Shown here: positions 22,730 to 24,959 of the stretch, in pieces
How the letters are laid out: each line of letters begins with the position of its first letter
How positions within the stretch are numbered: the stretch's first letter is position 1
Assembly (NCBI GenBank): GCA_051872535.1
Contig: JBJEDY010000074.1
Coordinates: 1 to 24,959, forward strand
DNA: 24,959 bases
Reading direction: 5' to 3'
Source of the DNA: CAOJBM01 sp051872535
Lineage (GTDB): Bacteria > Bacillota_I > Bacilli_A > RF39 > UBA660
Notes under the pieces: model-generated
The model's database searches: none
What the model was told of the DNA's origin: nothing
Seen by the model: only the letters and a program-made list of their open reading frames with translations
Made by a program: the position numbers and the translations under genes

Positions 22730-24694
22730 ATGAATAAAAATAATGGATTAAAGAATGCAATGCCTTATATTATCTTAATTGCTATAATATGTGGAACATT
22801 ATTCTTTTTCAATTTACAAAAATATGAAGTACATGAACTATCAACAGGAGAATTAATTAAAGAATTAGAAAATGAAAAAATTACTGAATTAACAATTACT
22901 CCAAGCAGTAATGATAGTGTTTATTATTTAGAAGGAAAACTTGAAGATTATGATAAAACTGAAAGTTTTAAAACAAAAGTGATTCCTGAAGAAATTGCAA
23001 GATTTACTGTCTATGCTAACGAATTAGATAAATATGAAACAAAAGCAGATCCAGGGCAAAGTACAATTTTGGTAATAATAATTAACTTATTACCAATCAT
23101 AATTATTGTTGTAATGTCTTACATCTTATTTAGTAAGCTTGCTGGTGGAAATAATAAATCAATGGATTTCGGTAAAAGTAGAGCTCGCCTTAGTGAAGAT
23201 GGTGGAACAGTTCGATTTACTGATGTAGCAGGACTTAAGGAAGAGAAAGAAGAAGTTGCTGAATTAATCGACTTCTTAAAGAATCCTAAAAAGTTCCAAA
23301 AGTTAGGTGCACGTATTCCTAAAGGTGTCTTATTAGTAGGTCCTCCAGGGACAGGTAAAACATTACTAGCTAAAGCTGTAGCTGGAGAAGCAAACGTACC
23401 ATTTTATTATATAAGTGGTTCAGATTTTGTTGAATTATTCGTAGGTGTTGGAGCATCTCGTGTAAGAGATATGTTTAAACAAGCAAAACAAAGTGCACCA
23501 TGTCTAATCTTTATTGATGAAATTGATGCTGTTGGTCGTCAAAGAGGTACAGGTTTAGGTGGTGGACATGATGAACGTGAACAAACATTAAACCAATTAT
23601 TAACTGAAATGGATGGCTTTGGTGCTAATGAAGGTATAATTATTATTGCTGCAACTAACCGTCCTGATGTTTTAGATCCTGCTTTATTAAGACCAGGAAG
23701 ATTTGATAGACAAGTAACAGTTAATTTACCAGATGCTAACGAAAGAGAAGAAATCTTAGGAGTTCATTCTAAAAATAAGAAATTTGACTCAACTGTTAAT
23801 ATAAAGAACTTAAGTCAAAGAACTCCAGGATTTAGTGGAGCAGACTTAGAAAATTTACTTAATGAAGCAGCCTTACTTGCTGTAAGAAGAAATAAAGATA
23901 CTATATCAATGGATGAAATAGATGAAGCTACTGATCGTGTAATGCTTGGACCTGCTAAGACAAGTCGTAAGATTACTGAAAAAGAGAAAAGATTAGTAAG
24001 TATTCATGAAGCTGGGCATGCTGTTATTGGTATAAAGCTAACTGATGCTCAAGAAGTTCATAAAATAACAATCATTCCAAGAGGAATGGCTGGTGGATAT
24101 ACAATGATGTTACCTAAAGAAGAAAAAATTGGTATTATGACTAAGGATGAATTAACTTCTCAAATAATTGGTTTATTAGGAGGTCGTGTATCAGAAGAAT
24201 TATTCTTTGGAGAAATTACTACTGGTGCTTCTGATGATTTTAAAAGAGCAACAAGAATTGCTAGAAGTATGGTAACTGAATATGGTATGAGTGATTTAGG
24301 ACCAATGCAACTTGAAGAAAAAAGTGATGGTGGAGTCTTCTTAGGAAGAGACTATGCTAAGTCGAAGAATTTTTCTGATCAAGTGGCACTTGAAATAGAT
24401 AAAGAAGTAAGAAAAATTATAGACAATTGCTACGCTGAAGCTAAAAAGATTTTAAAGAAAAATGAAGATTTAGTTAAAAAGATTAGTGAAGCTTTGTGCA
24501 AATATGAAACATTAACTAAAGAACAAATTGAATGTATCGTTGAAACTGGAGATATTTGTCCGGTTGAACCTGAATCAAGTAATGAGCCTACTTTACTAAA
24601 ATTAAAGGAAATGGCTAAAAGCAAAGGAATTAAAGGCTATACAAAAATGACAAAAGAAGAACTACTTGATAAATTAAAAGACGATATAAAATAA
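22730..24694 (+). CDS. ftsH: ATP-dependent zinc metalloprotease FtsH with C-terminal Rho_N/SAP-like motif
   Basis: 654 residues. Two membrane helices (about 11-28 and 112-134) flank a short extracytoplasmic domain. The AAA+ module has Walker A GPPGTGKT (204-211), Walker B LIFIDEIDAVG, the pore motif in YYISGSDFVELFVGVGASRVRD and the second region of homology with RPGRFDR. The protease domain has HEAGH (His426, Glu427, His430) and a later Asp ligand in TTGASDD. It degrades membrane proteins and regulators at the inner face of the membrane. Unusually, the last 34 residues (621-654, LKLKEMAKSKGIKGYTKMTKEELLDKL) look like the helix-extended-helix of Rho_N/SAP domains rather than the usual disordered tail. 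AAGGAG precedes the ATG, and the gene is coupled to tilS. Confidence 0.97.
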   Translation: MNKNNGLKNAMPYIILIAIICGTLFFFNLQKYEVHELSTGELIKELENEKITELTITPSSNDSVYYLEGKLEDYDKTESFKTKVIPEEIARFTVYANELDKYETKADPGQSTILVIIINLLPIIIIVVMSYILFSKLAGGNNKSMDFGKSRARLSEDGGTVRFTDVAGLKEEKEEVAELIDFLKNPKKFQKLGARIPKGVLLVGPPGTGKTLLAKAVAGEANVPFYYISGSDFVELFVGVGASRVRDMFKQAKQSAPCLIFIDEIDAVGRQRGTGLGGGHDEREQTLNQLLTEMDGFGANEGIIIIAATNRPDVLDPALLRPGRFDRQVTVNLPDANEREEILGVHSKNKKFDSTVNIKNLSQRTPGFSGADLENLLNEAALLAVRRNKDTISMDEIDEATDRVMLGPAKTSRKITEKEKRLVSIHEAGHAVIGIKLTDAQEVHKITIIPRGMAGGYTMMLPKEEKIGIMTKDELTSQIIGLLGGRVSEELFFGEITTGASDDFKRATRIARSMVTEYGMSDLGPMQLEEKSDGGVFLGRDYAKSKNFSDQVALEIDKEVRKIIDNCYAEAKKILKKNEDLVKKISEALCKYETLTKEQIECIVETGDICPVEPESSNEPTLLKLKEMAKSKGIKGYTKMTKEELLDKLKDDIK

Positions 24695-24719
24695 AAAATG
24701 CAAATTTTTGCATTTTTTT
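24694..24719 (+). terminator. Rho-independent terminator of tilS-ftsH
   Basis: The 11-bp arms AAAAATGCAAA (24694-24704) and TTTGCATTTTT (24707-24717) form a tight hairpin that ends in a T run, right at the ftsH stop. Confidence 0.8.
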
Positions 24720-24959
24720 AATGGAGTCAATCATAAAAAATATGGTTAATTTAAGCCCCAGAATTTGTCGATATAAAATCTGCTTATATTCTTAAACTAT
24801 AAGAATATAAGAATATAATTATTTTGTGCATTATTTAATAAAGAAAGGAAAAGAAAACAAGAGTTTGCTTTATATTTTTTCTTTCAAAAAAGCATTAAAA
24901 AACTTGTTAAACATTAATTAAAATGATACCGATTTATAATATAGATAACAAACAAAGGT
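24720..24959. other. Non-coding end of the window with a perfect 11-bp palindrome
   Basis: No coding frame is credible here. TTATATTCTTA (24784-24794) and TAAGAATATAA (24800-24810) are exact inverses around AACTA, followed by one more GAATATAA. A TATAAT at 24935-24940 may be the -10 box of a gene that starts beyond the window. The palindrome lacks a T tract, so an operator is as likely as a terminator. Confidence 0.45.

Noticed and set aside
1..24959. tRNA or rRNA genes
   Set aside because: No cloverleaf with GTTCGA-type T loop and no rRNA signature sequence was seen in any intergenic stretch.

Overview
The window comes from a very AT-rich, low-GC Gram-positive bacterium, most likely an uncultured or gut-associated member of the Bacilli/Erysipelotrichia (RF39-like) group. 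This assignment is an inference. It rests on base composition, on Bacillus-like synteny (rpiB/DUF1146/spoIID/spoIIQ, hpf-secA, tilS-ftsH), on SpoIID and SpoIIQ as signs of an endosporulation ancestry, and on surface proteins of a type common in gut Bacilli. TGA is a real stop here: it ends the ATP-grasp gene and it is the frameshift stop in prfB. The code is therefore the standard bacterial one, not the Mycoplasma code.

Layout. 1-1456: two neighbouring surface/secreted beta-domain proteins, the first cut by the window edge. The second is preceded by a terminator and by a promoter whose -35/-10 spacer contains a run of eight G, a strong candidate phase-variable switch. 1534-5265: a closely packed same-strand cluster of a sugar-transfer-type ATP-grasp protein, RpiB, a DUF1146 membrane peptide, SpoIID, a SpoIIQ-like pseudo-M23 protein and an unknown protein. 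5336-8632: long-form hibernation factor hpf and secA.

8633-19355: about 10.7 kb lies between secA and prfB, genes that are adjacent in Bacillus. It starts with a decay zone: TTTGACCAC repeats, a broken small gene, an HsdR C-terminal relic, a nonsense-split membrane protein and a truncated IS200/IS605 tnpA. Intact accessory genes follow: a PlsC-like acyltransferase coupled to a hybrid histidine kinase (HK-REC-HPt), a protein with a possible Cys-His-Asp triad, a DAO-Rieske oxidoreductase on the minus strand, a GH5 lipoprotein glucanase and a CDF zinc-type exporter.

19356-24694: housekeeping genes resume with prfB (programmed +1 frameshift), a YitT-family membrane protein, tilS and ftsH. FtsH carries an unusual C-terminal Rho_N/SAP-like helical motif. 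The last 240 bases are non-coding and hold a terminator and a perfect palindrome.

The best candidate for something undescribed is the poly-G spacer promoter upstream of the duplicated-domain surface protein. Secondary candidates are the TTTGACCAC repeat cluster, the acyltransferase/hybrid-kinase pair, the putative C-H-D protein and the FtsH tail.
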